Shown here piece after piece: positions 1-11,320 of a DNA stretch of 64,000 bases (the stretch's first letter is position 1; each line of letters begins with the position of its first letter). Source of the DNA: Nephrocerus scutellatus (Eukaryota; Arthropoda; Insecta; Diptera; Pipunculidae); NCBI GenBank assembly GCA_947095585.1, contig OX352764.1, positions 71,753,536 to 71,817,535 of the forward strand, given 5' to 3'. A program made the translations under genes and the position numbers. Below the pieces are notes generated by a model that was not told where the DNA came from, did no database searches, and was given only the letters and a program-made list of their open reading frames with translations.

Positions 1-375
1 CCTATTAGTGCCTGAGACGAGGAAGATCCTTACTCCAGCTAAGATTAAAAACTGGAACACCAGGACGTACTCAAGTTCAAAATAGAGTTTCTTGGCATAA
101 CGACCATAAGTTCTTGGTCGGTAGTGTCTCTGATTTGAATTAAATTTTGATTTATTTCTAAAATGGGTTATTTCTAAACAAGGAATATGTGATCACCTGT
201 TCTGCTAATCTGAAATTTTTTCGATCAATGTTTACTGTCGGTCTTACCTACTTGATGGTTGTTTTGGTGTGACAACTCGAGGAGTACTCCAAACATAAAA
301 TGAAACCAACTTAAATTTATACAAAGAAAATTGGATCCAATGAACTTGAAGCAATTTCTTGTCAGCTTTTCATAA
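1..375. other. Unassigned AT-rich sequence
   Basis: I see no gene, tRNA or recognised repeat here. It precedes a short RTE retrotransposon tail and may be older repeat-derived DNA. Short open frames lack any recognisable motif. Confidence 0.4.
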
Positions 376-472
376 CCAAACTGGATAACATCCGGCTCGA
401 AATCGGGACCGGTGGAGAAATTTTTTGCGGGAGGCCAGGACCGGACACCGGCTGTAGGAGCCAAGTATGATG
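376..472 (+). mobile_element. RTE-type LINE, 3'-end fragment
   Basis: The stretch matches, with scattered changes, the last ~100 bases of the RTE element ending at 11322. Shared pieces include AACTGGATAACATC, the GGAGGCCAGGACCGGAC block and the tail GAGCCAAGTATGATGAT. In the family this is the end of the reverse-transcriptase ORF followed by a short ATG-repeat tail. 5' truncation is usual for target-primed insertions. No coding capacity remains. Confidence 0.75.
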
Positions 473-780
473 ATTTCACAACCAGAAAGAAAATTGTACC
501 CGAAAGTGTGGTTAGTATATCCATGCAGTGATTGCTATCCTAGTGCATTAGAATTTACTGGGCATATTATCGTGCTAAGTTCCAGCCAGATTATCATTTT
601 AGCGTGCAGCAGTGCGATGCCTGAGCTTGACGGTTTAAATAAATTGTGGGCTAATTACAAAGCTTTCAAATCTTGTTAGCGAACTAAACAGTGATAGCGT
701 TTGTGACATTGAACATTGGGAACAAGATATAAAATATATTATTTTGATAAATGTATGAGCATTGAATAGCAAATGAACCG
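473..780. other. Unassigned spacer before BEL/Pao element
   Basis: No supported gene. It may contain the unrecognised 5' LTR or leader of the BEL/Pao element that follows, but I could not match it to sequence downstream of that element. Confidence 0.35.
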
Positions 781-1560
781 ATTAAATCGAAACGAGCAGC
801 CAGACCTTAGACAGTTTGAAGACAATAATTATACCGTGCTGTGCTGTTTGGGCTTAATGAGTGGATAAGAAAAAAAAGCATAACCAAAGGAATATCACAT
901 GAAGCAGGCAACGACGATACGATAAACTTCTCTCACACTAACGGGGCGGATGTTAGATTGGCTAAAATAAATATCCCAATATTTAATGGAGAATACAAGG
1001 AATACAAAACACTTTTTGAATTTTGACCTTAGCACAAAAATTCAAAGATTTGAAGAGTTTGTTTAGAGGTGACGCAGACCGATTTCTACGCAACACAAAT
1101 GTGACTGAGGCCAATTACAACGAAGTGCTGCAAAAACTCATTAAATATACAACAAAAAACGTCATAAGATAACATCACAAATCGAGTCATTTTTGAAGTA
1201 GCCGTCAATTAGTATTCCAACAGCAGTAAATATTCGAGCTTTGCTTGATACTTTGGATGAGGCACTTTGTGGTCTCAAGTGGTTAGGAACGAAGGCGGAA
1301 CAGCGAGATACTTGGCTTATATTTATATAGTTGAATAATCTAGATGGATCTGGATGGATGGGTGGAAAAGCAAGCATTATGGTCTCAGAATATAAAAGAT
1401 ATGGATTTTTCTGAGCTAGCAGAGTTTTTTAAACGCCATTACAAGTTGCAACCACCGAGTTATAACCATCTATTTCAGCAACCTATTACCAGCTCACAAC
1501 GACATCTCAAGACGTCTTACCTACAGCGATGGTCAAACTCAAGTGCAGCGACGGCAATGA
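781..1560 (+). pseudogene. BEL/Pao gag remnant (DUF1759-like)
   Basis: A frame beginning near 784 gives MNRLNRNEQPDLRQ, then shifts into KINIPIFNGEYKEYKTLFEF (about 961-1023), the typical 'LPK-x-P-x-F-x-G' start of the BEL/Pao gag domain that builds the capsid. The following GDADRFLRNTN matches the family's G-E/D-A-x-x-L block, and a later piece (1358-1460) with WVEKQALWSQNI matches the end of this region. Multiple stops and frameshifts separate these pieces. Confidence 0.75.
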
Positions 1561-1990
1561 AATAGATTGTAGATTACTATTAGATGCATCATCACAGGAA
1601 TCTTTCATCACAGAAGAATGAGCCCAGAAGAATCCTAGCGTAGAAAAAATTGTCGAATGGTGATGAAGGACGTCTGAGATACAAAGCTACGGCATTCAAG
1701 CGGAAAGGTACATCTTTCAGTTCGGCCAGTTGATAAGCAATATCCCCAATTAAAAGTTGAATCATATGTTGTATCAAAAAAAAGCGTAATACATTCCAGC
1801 TAACGATTTTGATTCATTTGAGTGTGAGCAATTAAGCAGATTGACTCTGACAGATCCGAAGTTGCGGTTTTGCTTTGTACCGAAATATATTATGGGTACC
1901 AAAATATTACATTTGAACAATTGGTTGGTTGCAGAGGAGACATCGCTTGGCTGGGTTTTGGCAGGCAGATTCGTTTAGCAGCATCAAAAG
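1507..1990 (+). pseudogene. BEL/Pao aspartic protease remnant
   Basis: The frame at about 1507-1620 reads SQDVLPTAMVKLKC and then RLLLDASSQESFITEE, the family's protease region. The usual catalytic box is L-L-D-S/T-G-S, and here it reads LLDASS, so the glycine side is lost. Downstream, about 1917-1978, NNWLVAEETSLGWVLAG is the conserved block that follows the protease in this superfamily. Stops lie between the two parts, so no enzyme can be made. Confidence 0.7.
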
Positions 1991-2104
1991 TCAGCAGCAT
2001 GCTTCATTGTATTGATCGACATTGACGCATCGTTAAGAGCATTTTTAGAAGTGAAATCAGTTCCAATAAGATCACAGTTATCCAAAGGTGAACAAAAGTC
2101 GTTT

Positions 2105-2795
2105 TTCGGAATTAAATTTTTAATTTTTTAATTATTTCTTTTTAAATCATATAAATTTAAAAGAAAAGAATCAAATTTCAAATCATCATGAAAGGCCTGA
2201 ATTGGAGGAGATTGCGAGGAACCGCAGAGAATCATCAAGAGCTCAATTTGAGTCAAGATTTTTCGCTCATCCTTGATGTGGTTTTTGACGTTGGAGCTTA
2301 TCGGCTCGATAGTTGTGCGTGCCTTATTCGTTTGTTAGGCCTGGTACTCCAAACGAATCCGGTAAAATTAACTGTCGAGTTGTGGGCATTCAAGAAAGAT
2401 GTCAGCTAGTTCCTGAAAGACCGAATTTTTCAATAGAGGCTCTAAGAATTTTGAAGGCTCACGTATGTCATTTTTTTTTTTGTAAGATTTTCTTGGTCAA
2501 GGTTTTTTGTAGTTTTCCTTGACCATGATCCATTCATTAAAGCATTTCGACTCGCGTCGTTTTAGTTTCGTGAACGTTTTTTCCGTATTGCTTTTTTCAA
2601 TGAATCAGGGAGAATTCTGAGAAAATAAAATTGAAACCGGCTACAAACGTGAGAAATGTGATATTTTGTAAATCACATTTATCCGATTTAATTATTTTAA
2701 TAAAGGGCTTAGCCTTCCATAGTATTCCATTGGCAAAAAGTTAAAATATATACAAAAAAAAAAGACTTATTTTCTACAACTATAAGAAAACGAGA
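2105..2795. other. Foreign insert inside BEL/Pao pol
   Basis: Upstream sequence ends in an FLEVKSVP/GEQKSFF trace, corresponding to the family's F-W-E-V-E ... E-Q block, and BEL/Pao similarity resumes at EGRFVVK near 2796. In intact relatives these blocks are a few tens of residues apart. The intervening ~690 bases are AT-rich and contain a 73-codon frame (2188-2409) I do not recognise. I see no clear terminal repeats, so the nature of the insert is open. Confidence 0.5.
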
Positions 2796-3700
2796 GGGCA
2801 GATTTGTCGTCAAGTCAACTAGAATTGGTTCAACATTTCAGTTAGCAGTGAGGCCTCTAAATTCGAGCGTGATAGTAGTTTTCGAGATTTGTATGTTGAA
2901 TTTATGAAGGAGTACGAAGTATTGGGTCATCGTTGATTACACCAACAGCAATCCTAACTTCCACATCACGGCGGTCTTAAAATATCAAGCTTGACGATTA
3001 AGCTATGCGTCGTATTTGATGAATCCAGCCAAGTCAAATATTGGAAAATCAATAAATAGCATTCTGCGTGTTGGTCCAGTCATACAGTCTTCGTTCTTGG
3101 ATATTATTTTCCGCTTTCGGTAACATCAATTTGTTTTGACTGGACGTCAAAAAATGTACCGTCAGGTGTTGATTCAGAGCACGCAAAAATCAAAAACATT
3201 GTTTGGCGGTTCAGCAGAGAGCAACCGATACGCCATTATCGGTTATAGACTTTATCGTACGGCACAGCATCAGCGTCTTTTTTGTTAACAAGATGTCTAA
3301 ATATGTCTATATCAAATCATGAATAGAATGAAGCAGCAGCAACAGCTTTTGAAAATAAAAATTATGTAGACGATTTGATGACGGGAGCCGATTCAAAGAA
3401 AGAACTACTAGAATTACAAATCAGCATTTCCAAAATTCTACAATCAGCTAGATTCAATATTAGAAAGTGGTCATCAAATGACGAGAAAAGTAGATAAAAA
3501 ATTGGCGAAACAGGAAATACTATCAGTAGTAAAAGATGCAACAAAACTGCTGGGTTTAGAATGGAGTCCCAAAACCAATCAATTCTATTTTTTAACAAAA
3601 CATGAAAGTCGAACCATTCATACCAAACGGTCAATGTTATTGGGATCTGGTATAGTATATTACAGAACGAGCAAGGAAAGTGGAGTTTATCGTGCGAGGT
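2796..3700 (+). pseudogene. BEL/Pao reverse transcriptase remnant
   Basis: Successive frames carry EGRFVVKS, FMKEYEVLGH, VVFDESSQVKYW, VGPVIQSSFLDIIFRF, KMYRQV and SYGTASA-like blocks, in the order seen in BEL/Pao reverse transcriptases. The catalytic box YVDD is at 3363-3374, followed by LMTGADSKKELLEL, and then by LLGLEWSPKTNQF and a TKRSMLL block. The enzyme would copy element RNA into DNA. At least five frameshifts or stops break it. Confidence 0.85.
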
Positions 3701-4230
3701 CGAAGCTTGGCAATCTAACGAGCACGATGAGCACTTTTCTGCAAGTCGTGTACGCTATTTTTCTCGCGTCCAAACCGGTTTTTTTGCTTAAACGAGAGAG
3801 AAGCAGAAATGTGAGAATGTGTGTTCGCTGTGACTGCAGTAAATAATAAAGAAATGAATTTTTCACGCGTCCAAACCGGTTTTTCTGCTAAATCGAGAGA
3901 GAAGCAAAAATCACAAATGACAAACAAAAGAGAATTCTTGCTCATGCGCAATGTGTTCGTTGAGGTTGTAGTAAATAACAAAACATAACTATATCTATAA
4001 CTATACTATATCATAACATAACTATTGTTGTTATGGGCTACTTTCGAGGCTAGTTTATAGCGTACGAAACAGTCACTTTCGGCTATGGGCGCGTGAAAAA
4101 ATATTAAACCCATTAGGATGGCTAGCCCCGACAACCGTTCGTGTAAAATAATATTTAAAAACACCTTGTTGTAATCTATCGATATAGACGAAGAACTACC
4201 AGCACCAATGCGACGGCAATGGTAAAGCAC
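3701..4230. repeat. Interrupted BEL/Pao linker with two ~100-bp repeats
   Basis: Two diverged direct copies, about 3757-3850 and 3863-3981, share GCGTCCAAACCGGTTTTT, CGAGAGAGAAGCA and GCAGTAAATAA-type segments. They sit between the reverse transcriptase and RNase H blocks of the BEL/Pao copy and are not part of the usual protein. The remainder, to 4230, shows only weak similarity to the connector region. Confidence 0.45.
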
Positions 4231-4234
4231 CACT

Positions 4235-4400
4235 CAAAAATAGTTCTGGATTGGGTATCATCACATCCCCGAAAATGGCAATCGCTTATCGCAAATCGCA
4301 TCATCAAATATTAGCAAATTTTAAGAAATATAATTGGAAGCATGTAAGCTCAGCTGCTAATCCTGCTGATTGTGCCTCTCGGGGCATAACCATCAACCGA
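4235..4400 (+). pseudogene. BEL/Pao RNase H remnant
   Basis: A short frame gives IVLDWVSSHPRKWQS and then, after a shift, NWKHVSSAANPADCASRG. These are the closing blocks of the BEL/Pao RNase H-like region, which removes RNA from the hybrid during reverse transcription. The upstream catalytic part is not recognisable and the frame is interrupted by several stops. Confidence 0.75.
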
Positions 4401-4589
4401 ATTAAAAGATAATGAGCTGTGATGGAATGGTCCGCAGTGGCTGATGAAGCCGTATGAATAATGGCCACGCAACTTGTGTCATACAAATGAAGAAGCAAAG
4501 GACGTTCGCATTCAAAATAATTGTAAAGAATTATGTCGTACAAGGAATCATGGACAAGTACTCGAGCTTCTAAAAACGTCCAAAATACG

Positions 4590-5250
4590 AGACTATGATG
4601 CCAGATTTTATCATGCTGATATTAACTTAGCCAGCGTTAACCATATTAACTTACGCAGCAAACACTGGGTTATACGAGCAAGTGCATGAAATGTGTAAAG
4701 CCAAAACCGACGCTTGAGTCGCAACTCATGAGTGATCTTCCTGTGGAGAGAGTGGCACAAGCTGGCAGATTCATAAATGTCGGGTAATTTATGCCGGCCC
4801 ATTTAAAGTTACAAAGTTTTCTAGCAGCTTTGAGCCCTATGTTTACAAGACGAGGACTATGTAGAGCGATATTTAGCGATAATGGCTCAAATTTTGAGGG
4901 CGCTAACAAATCAATGAATGAGCTTTATTAAAAACAAATCAATCTAAAATTAGTTCTACTCTCTTAAGGCAAGATTTTATATGGCATTTTAGTCCGTTTC
5001 ACATGAATGGGTTATGGGAAGCAGCTATAAAGGAAGCCAAAACTCACCTAAGACGGGTTGTTGGCTCTACGATACTGTCTCTGGAAGAATTTCTAACTCT
5101 GATGACCGGAATACTAAGCATAACCAATTCCCGTCCCTTGTGTTTAATTTATTCATCATCCATGGATATAAATAACCTATGTTTGGCGCCATCGCAGTTC
5201 ACTATTTCACGAACACTTCATACGTTGCCAGAAGATTATACGAAGATTAT
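4590..5250 (+). pseudogene. BEL/Pao integrase remnant
   Basis: The zinc-binding part survives as a HADINLASVNH-like stretch. It is followed by LMSDLPVERVAQAGRF, then by the core with the aspartate block IFSDNGSNFEGANK (about 4869-4910), and then by the glutamate block FHMNGLWEAAIKEAK (from about 4998). An open stretch from 5003 continues with LRRVVG, EEFLTL and NSRPLC, all in family order. Stops between the aspartate and glutamate blocks make it non-functional. Confidence 0.85.
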
Positions 5251-5299
5251 GATATTATTCTTATTGAATATATATTCTTGTTGTATACAAATGTAAACA

Positions 5300-5824
5300 G
5301 CAAAAAAAAAAACAACCTGTTCCAAGCAAAGATTACACACAGATTGATCTATTTGGGCGCTCCGAAACAGCTTTACACACGGATTGATTTTTTTGGCATT
5401 CCGAAATCAATAAAAAAAAAGAAATATGAACTTTTAGATTAAAGCAAGTCATTAAAGCAAGCAAATTATCGCAGCGACTTAAAAAGAGTTTTGTTAAATT
5501 AGTTTTTGGTAATTTTGTTTAATAAAATTGAGCTATCGAAGAAAGCTATCTAAGGAACAAAAACTAAACCAGGACAGGCCCAGCCCATTACAATAAATAA
5601 CTTTAATAGCAATTCTTCTAATTTACTGATAACATAAAATCCTTTTCAGAAAATCCGAACTATGCATCAACGGCAGCTTAGCAGGGACAGTAAACACCAA
5701 TAACAGAAGTATGCATAGATTTCTGTAAGTAAGTTTATTTGGGATGTCGAAATCACATAATTCTTCATGTACTTCTACGGATTAAGACCAGTTGAACTAG
5801 AGCAATTGTAACGATTCAATAAAT
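5300..5824. other. Probable 3' region of BEL/Pao element, no gene seen
   Basis: AT-rich sequence after the integrase remnant. It may include the 3' untranslated region or an LTR of the BEL/Pao copy, but no matching upstream repeat was found. It ends at the GTTAT duplication that starts the gypsy insertion. Confidence 0.35.
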
Positions 5825-5829
5825 GTTAT

Positions 5830-6012
5830 TGTTGTAGCCTGTAATAAATAATCGGATAATTAAAAATGCACAACCACGTTTTATTAAAAATCTCAAGTCC
5901 ATCTTTATTAAAAAAGAGAGAAAACACATTCTACAAAAATAACGAGTAAGGATATATCATATTTAATTGGGGGTGTTGCCATATACTAATTTTTAACTTA
6001 AAGATCATAACA
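5830..6012 (-). repeat. Gypsy 3' LTR (minus orientation)
   Basis: This 183-bp LTR begins TGTTATGATC and ends GGCTACAACA when read on the minus strand. It is bounded on the outside by GTTAT. It abuts a purine-rich run, AGCGTGGGAGAAT, on its inner side (6013-6025 read in minus), which fits the polypurine tract that primes plus-strand DNA synthesis. Confidence 0.93.
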
Positions 6013-6249
6013 ATTCTCCCACGCTTAATCAATACTAAGGGCTATTATTAGAATCTAAAATATAATCCCTTAAATAAGCTGGTGGCTTACGCTGGCGCAC
6101 TGACTGTGCAGTATTAGAATCATTCGGTAGCTGTACTGCAGGAACTGTAGAAATGCCGGGAACGTTTTTGCTTGATCCTGCGATGGCTATAGGTTGTTGG
6201 AAGATTATTTGTTGATCTGGTAATTGTTGATTTGCTGGTGTTGCATTCG

Positions 6250-7260
6250 TATTTAATTCGTTGTCTCGTCCGGTGTGAAATTTGCTAGGTTTTTATTTGG
6301 AACACTTGTAGCACGTAGCTGGTTTATGTGTCTTTTAAACGTGAATCCATTATCCAGGTGTACAGTATAGTGAAGACAACCCGATTTTTTAATAATAATA
6401 CCTGGTATCCACAACATTTTATTTGCGGTGTAATATCGTGCTTGAACCCTCTCTCCCACGCTTAGTTTCCTTGTTGGTATATCGACTGCAGAAGTTTTTG
6501 AGAATTTAGTAGGTTTCAGTACGTCTAAACGAATTCTAATTTGTCTTCCTAGAAATTGTTCTCAAGGCGATTTACCATTTTTGAGTGGCTAGATATTTGA
6601 AAAGAATTTCTCTTATTTTGTGGGCAATTGTTGATGGCTCATTTTTCATTGCAGCTAGTTTGTTTTGAGGGCCTGAATGTTTCTTTCTGCCAAGCCGTTT
6701 GTTGCTGGATGGCCTGGTGCAATGAATTTTTGAAAAATACCGGAGTCTTTACGAAAGGCTGTAAATTCTTCGCTTTTAAAAATTGTGGCAATATCGGAAA
6801 CCATTACATCTGGAAATCCATTTCTGGAAAATATGTTGAGTAAAATCTCTTTAGTTGAAGATGAAGATGGTGCTGCTGTGCATACTCCTACTTCTGTCCA
6901 TTTCGATTTGGCGTCCATGACTACGAGAAAATAGTGTCCTTGGTAAGGACCTGCATAATCAATGTGAATCCTCTGCCAATTATTGTCTGGTTCTTACCAA
7001 GGGTGAAGAGAAACTTGACACATGAAGAGCACGATCGAAAGAAAATTTCGATATCTTTATTAATTGATGTCCAATATACATAACGCCTTGTTCGCTGCTT
7101 CATCTTTGTCACTCCAATATGGATATGATGGAGCTCCTTCAGAACAGCCTGCTGTAGGGAAATTGGTATAAATACTCTGTTGTCTCTGAATATGATATTG
7201 TTGTCGATGGTATATTCTGATTTTGAATCCCTTTTATTGCGCAAATTCGACAAAATTGTT
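6250..7260 (-). pseudogene. Gypsy integrase
   Basis: Three minus-strand frames cover it. 7253-6921 contains the zinc domain with H-x3-H (LHHIHIG) and C-x2-C (SCSSCV). 6918-6655 holds the catalytic core with MDAKSKWTEV, VSDIATIFKS (usual form VSDNGTQF) and GLAERNIQALK, so the aspartates and the glutamate persist. 6459-6253 is the C-terminal GERVQARYY ... KRHINQLR segment. Frameshifts near 6920 and 6650 separate them. The enzyme would insert the cDNA copy into the genome, but this copy is inactive. Confidence 0.88.
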
Positions 7261-7316
7261 GATAGTGTTTCAACGTTTTGGGTTTCGTATTGAAGTGTTT
7301 TGAAATTTATTTCATT

Positions 7317-8560
7317 TTAACTAATTTGATTAATAGATTCGAAGTAAATTAAATGCACTTCATGATCGATAGAATTTATTATTCGAATATTCGAATTTTG
7401 TGGAGCTCTGGAAAAACAGTCGGCGTTAATGTTTTTACTAGCGCTTTTTGAAATTACTTCGTAGTTATATCCGGTTAAAAATACTGCATAGCGCTGTAAG
7501 CGAGCTGAAGTCATCTGAGGAAGTTTTGAACTTTGTTGCAAAATTCTAGCTAAAGGCTAATTATCGGTGACTAGTTTGAAAAATCTTCCGAAAAGATATC
7601 CATGGAAGTGTTGAACAGCATAAATAATGGCTAATGCCTCTCTGTCTAATTGGGAGTAATTTTGCTCAGATGAAACATCTAGAAGAGAACGCGATTGGTC
7701 TTTCTTCCCCATATAGTAAGTGGGATAATACGCCTGCTACTCCTGTAGGACTTGCGTCATATGCAAGTTGAATCGGCAATTCTGGATTGTAAGGCATCAA
7801 TACACGATCACTAGCGATTTAATTTTTGAGATTTACGAAGGCTTTTTGACAGCTGATCGACCATTTGAATATTGAATTTTTATATAAAAGTTGACGCAAT
7901 GGAGTTGCAATTGTTGAAACGTTTGGAATGAATCTTGAATAATATGTGACTAGTCCGAAAAATCGCCTAACATCATTGGTAGAACTAGGCCTTGGCATTT
8001 CTCAAGTGGCAGAAACTTTGGTGACTTTAAAACTTTATTATATTCAATCCTTTGTCCCAAAAACTCAATTTTACTTTCGAAGAATGAACATTTAGAACGA
8101 TTTAAATGTAAGTCGAATTTTTGAAGTTGTTTAAAGCATAAGATCAAGATTGGATTTGCATTCAGAGAGTGATTGGCCATGTACAATAATATCATCAAAG
8201 TATGATTCTGTGCTGGGAACATCTCGTAAAATTTGGTCGATTATTCTATTGAAATCAGCTGTAGCCATTTTTATGCCATACGATAGACGATTTATTCGGT
8301 ATGTGCCCCTATGTGTCGAGATAGTTTGTATAATACTAGATTGTTCATCAACCAGTACATGCAGATATGCTTTATATAAATCAAGGCTACAAAGTATTTT
8401 GAATTTCGAAGGCTATTGAAAATCTGGTCTATTTTTCTGATAGGGTAATGTGCATCTATAAGGCGTTGATTGACATCAACCTTGTAATAAACACAAAGTC
8501 GCACTCCTCCATCATCCATCAGCCTTGGTTGTCACTACTAAAGGCGAACCCCATAATCAC
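7317..8560 (-). pseudogene. Gypsy reverse transcriptase and RNase H
   Basis: Minus-strand frames give DGGVRLCVYYKVDVNQ, HYPIRKIDQIFNSL, then YFDDIIVHGQS (plus-strand position about 8165-8205, the catalytic box), LHLNRSKCSFF and IEFLGQRI. RNase H follows, with SRSLLDVSSEQNYSQLDREALAI, HGYLFGRFFKLVTD and MTSARLQRYAVFL. The order and wording match Ty3/gypsy pol. A frame break lies near 8290 and another near 7550, and the conserved D in the first RT motif region is disturbed (VALIYIKH). Confidence 0.88.
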
Positions 8561-8699
8561 TACTTGATGTTTTTGTTATAAAGGCGGTCTTTTCTAAATG
8601 CTCTTATTAATCATCCACACGTTTTATTAAAGCATATGGAATGGGACGCTCTTTCGAATAAACAGGTGAAGCGTTGGAATGTAACTTTAATTAAATCTT

Positions 8700-9000
8700 A
8701 TAATTTGGTATGCATCCTATTTTCTCTTCAAATAGGCTCGCTCGGACATTAACCCTTTCATATCGTATGAATTATTGAAAACATCAACAGACTTCTTACC
8801 TGAATTAATTTTATCTAGATCATTTAATTTAATATTAAGGCGTCTGATCCAAGATCTCCCTATTAGAGCTGCACATCCGTCTTTGACTACAAACAAGTCA
8901 TCATCTGTAATTTGTGTAGCTCTGTACTGAATGGAATGTTGACGTTTTCCCGTCTGGAACGAAGGTATTCTGGGTGTAGGATCGGAAAACAATATTTGTT
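8700..9000 (-). pseudogene. Gypsy protease to reverse transcriptase linker
   Basis: The open minus-strand stretch 8992-8717 reads PRIPSFQTGKRQHSIQYRAT and LIGRSWIRRLNIKLNDL, typical of the segment between protease and the reverse transcriptase palm in mag-like elements (the 'L-x-G-R-x-W-L' block). The protease active site itself is not clear in the damaged sequence near 9000. Confidence 0.65.
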
Positions 9001-9451
9001 GGCGAAATTATTGTTGTAGATGTCGATTATGCAGCCTCATCCTGAACTGCTTGAACTTGATTTAACGATGAGTTAGGTTTCGAACGGTTGCCCAAAATTG
9101 TCGAAATACAAACTTTAATTACGTGTCCTTTTTTCTTATAGCCCGTACATTTAAGTTTGGAGGCTTCTATGTAGCAGTCTTTGGCATTGTGGTTGTTTTT
9201 TCCACGACGCAGACACAATCCCGCAATACCCAGTTCTTGAAATATTATTTTCGAAAATTTGGATCGTTAAAATGGTCGAACTGGTTTGCTGAAATGTTTA
9301 GACTGGTACTTAGTTGAAATTTTGTAAATATCTGGAACGATACTGCTCTTTGTTAGATTTTCTATTAGGTTAGGTTTAGGTTTTATTCGATAGCTCTTTG
9401 GCATACATTTTTGCGGCTTCGAGCAACAGTATCATCGAATTTGGACGTGGT
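9000..9451 (-). pseudogene. Gypsy gag, C-terminal part with damaged zinc knuckles
   Basis: Minus-strand sequence contains two knuckle-like motifs, CLRRGKNNHNAKDC and CTGYKKKGHVIKVC. The family pattern is C-x2-C-x4-H-x4-C, and here the second cysteine of each is replaced (R and Y). Upstream, AAKMYAKELSNK continues the capsid domain. It joins the other gag part (11335-12016) once the nested LINEs and one copy of the duplicated 12-bp target are set aside. Confidence 0.8.
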
Positions 9452-9470
9452 TGATTGAAGAAGGTTGACC

Positions 9471-10333
9471 ATGACAAATGTTGATGATGATGATGATGAT
9501 GTTGGGGGTGAAAAACCATGGCACTGCGACCCAAGTGGATCTATTGCGCCCCCCCCCCCGACTAGCGCTGTAGGGGCGGTGCATGCCCAGCCCTAGAGCA
9601 CCCCCTCCATGCCAATGGCCTTTATGAACCTAATGATATGGAGAGGTTCTAATGAGTGACGTTCAAGCTCGGAGAGTGCGTGAGTTCCCAGCTGTTCCCT
9701 TCTCTGGCGGATCGTTGCTCCACAGTCGTTGAGAAGATGCCACGGGGTTTCCTCCGCTTCACCACATAGCCTGCAGCTGTCATCCTCTTCTAATTTCATT
9801 TTCTTAAGGTGTCCCTTCAGTCTGCAGTGCCCTGTTAGGAACCCCGTAATGATTTTCACGTTACCCCTACTTAGTCCCATTATTGATCGGGACCTCTTTG
9901 GATTATATCTACCCAACATTTCCTTCGCTTGCCGTAGACCTGGGAGTTCCTCCCATCTTAATGAAGCGGTGTTTTTACCTATATTGCGTAATTCTTCACG
10001 CATAATACTGTACCCAATTCCACAAAAGGGTTCCGGCCCTACAAGCGTAGTCTCTGCCCCTATGTTTGCGAGCTTGTCCGCTTGTTCATTCCCTTCTATA
10101 CCGATGTGTCCCGGCACCCAGTATAACTTTACTTTGTTGTCTGCACCAAGTTTGTTTAACTTTGTTTTGCATTCTTCCACCAGTCTGGACGTGGTGTGGA
10201 CTGCATCTAGAGCTTTAAGCGCGGCTTGGCTGTCTGACATGATGGCAATTTCCATCCTCATGTATTTCCTATCCAGATTGAATTGAGCGCATCTTTCGAT
10301 GGCGTGAACCTCTGCCTGGAAATGACAAATGTT
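9471..10333 (-). mobile_element. RNase H LINE fragment nested in RTE, TSD ATGACAAATGTT
   Basis: The insert 9483-10321 is flanked by ATGACAAATGTT at 9471-9482 and 10322-10333. Its 3' end, read on the minus strand, finishes in an ATC trinucleotide run after a C-rich tail. It is 5'-truncated inside the RNase H domain. The superfamily (I, LOA or R1 type, all of which carry RNase H) cannot be fixed from this piece alone. Confidence 0.92.
9593..10321 (-). pseudogene. LINE RNase H domain and C-terminal zinc motif
   Basis: The minus-strand frame is open for about 243 element codons. It contains FQAEVHAIE (second catalytic residue, E), SDSQAALKAL (third, D) and VPGHIGIEGNEQADKLA (fourth, D), so three of the four DEDD residues are visible. 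The first D lay upstream of the truncation. Near the end, CRLCGEAEETPWHLLNDC is a cysteine-histidine motif usual at the C-terminus of RNase H LINEs. The open frame suggests a rather young copy. The apparent start MAINICH is junction sequence from the host RTE, not a real start. Confidence 0.88.
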
Positions 10334-11320
10334 AATAGCCAAGTAAAAATATCCGGATCACTATCAAGCCCGTTCAACATCTATAACGGGCTCCGACAAG
10401 GGGATGGACTGGCCTGCGTCCTCTTCAACCTGGCGTTGGAGAAAGTGATCCGAGACTCTAACGTAACGGCGAGAGGAACAATCCTCTATAATTCCATTCA
10501 GATACTGGCTTACGTAGACAATATTGACATCGTTGGTAGAAACCAAAGAGCTGTACAGGAAGCTTTCGTTCAGATAGAGCAGGCGGCATGAAATCTGGGG
10601 CTGCACATAAATGAGAGCAAAACAAAGTACATGGTGGCTACATCTGCGAGTAGAAGATCCAACATTGGTCCCTCAATTGAAATAGTGGAGCGCGAATTTG
10701 AAGTGGTGCAATCCTTTAACTATCTCGAGTTAACTATACAGCCGATAACAGCATGGAACCAGAAATACGCGCACGGTTGCTTAAAGCCAACAAAGCCCAC
10801 TATAGCCTGTCAAGACTCTTCAAATCCAGGAACTTAACCATAACATCCAAGCTGCTGATATATAAGACATTGGTAATACCAGTACTTACGTATGGATCCG
10901 AGACTTGGGTGCTTAGCGAAAAGCATTCTGACCTCTTAGCCGCGTTTGAGAGAAAAGTCTTACGGAGAATTGTTGGCCCCGTATGTGAGGAAGGACGATT
11001 CCGGAGACTCTATAATGATGAGATCTACGAGCGTTACCGCGATGTCGAAATCGTGAAGAAAATTAAGCTCGGTAGGCTCCGGTGGGCAGGACACCTAGCT
11101 CGCATGAGCGAAGACGATCCTGATCGGAAAGTCCTTTGCGGTAGGATTTATGGAACACAAAAGCGAGCCCGGCCAAGCCTACGCTGAAGGGATGGCGTAG
11201 ACCAGGACGCACAGAGTTTAGGGACGCCAAACTGGATGACATCGGCTCGAAATCGAGACCAGTGGAGAGACTTTTTGCAGGAGGCCAGGACCGGACCCCG
11301 GTTGTAGAGCCAAATATGAT
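10322..11320 (+). pseudogene. RTE reverse transcriptase, C-terminal half
   Basis: Frames give QVKISGSLSSPFNIYNG, GLRQGDGLACVLFNLALEKVI, a catalytic box YVDN where YADD is usual, LHINESKTKYMV, and then an open run 10753-11187 with LIYKTLVIPVLTYGSETW and KIKLGRLRWAGHLARMSE. This wording is the RTE-type LINE that sits with a 'craniofacial development protein 2-like' endonuclease in insect annotations. The element would reverse-transcribe its own RNA at a nick. The altered catalytic box, a stop at 10588-10590 and frameshifts make it dead. Confidence 0.9.

Larger units (their letters stand above)
781..5300 (+). mobile_element. Decayed BEL/Pao LTR retrotransposon
   Basis: Domains lie in the BEL/Pao order on the plus strand: gag, protease, reverse transcriptase, RNase H and integrase. 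Diagnostic traces are a KINIPIFNGEYKEY gag motif, a VLPTAMVKL protease start, a YVDD catalytic box followed by TGADS, an NPADCASRG RNase H end, and the GLWEAAIKEAK integrase motif. All frames are broken by stops and shifts and two stretches look inserted (2105-2795 and about 3700-4000). I could not find a matching LTR pair, so both ends are approximate. It is an old, inactive copy. Confidence 0.85.

Noticed and set aside
9729..10286. 185-codon plus-strand frame
   Set aside because: It is the reverse complement shadow of the RNase H LINE, whose minus-strand frame has family motifs.
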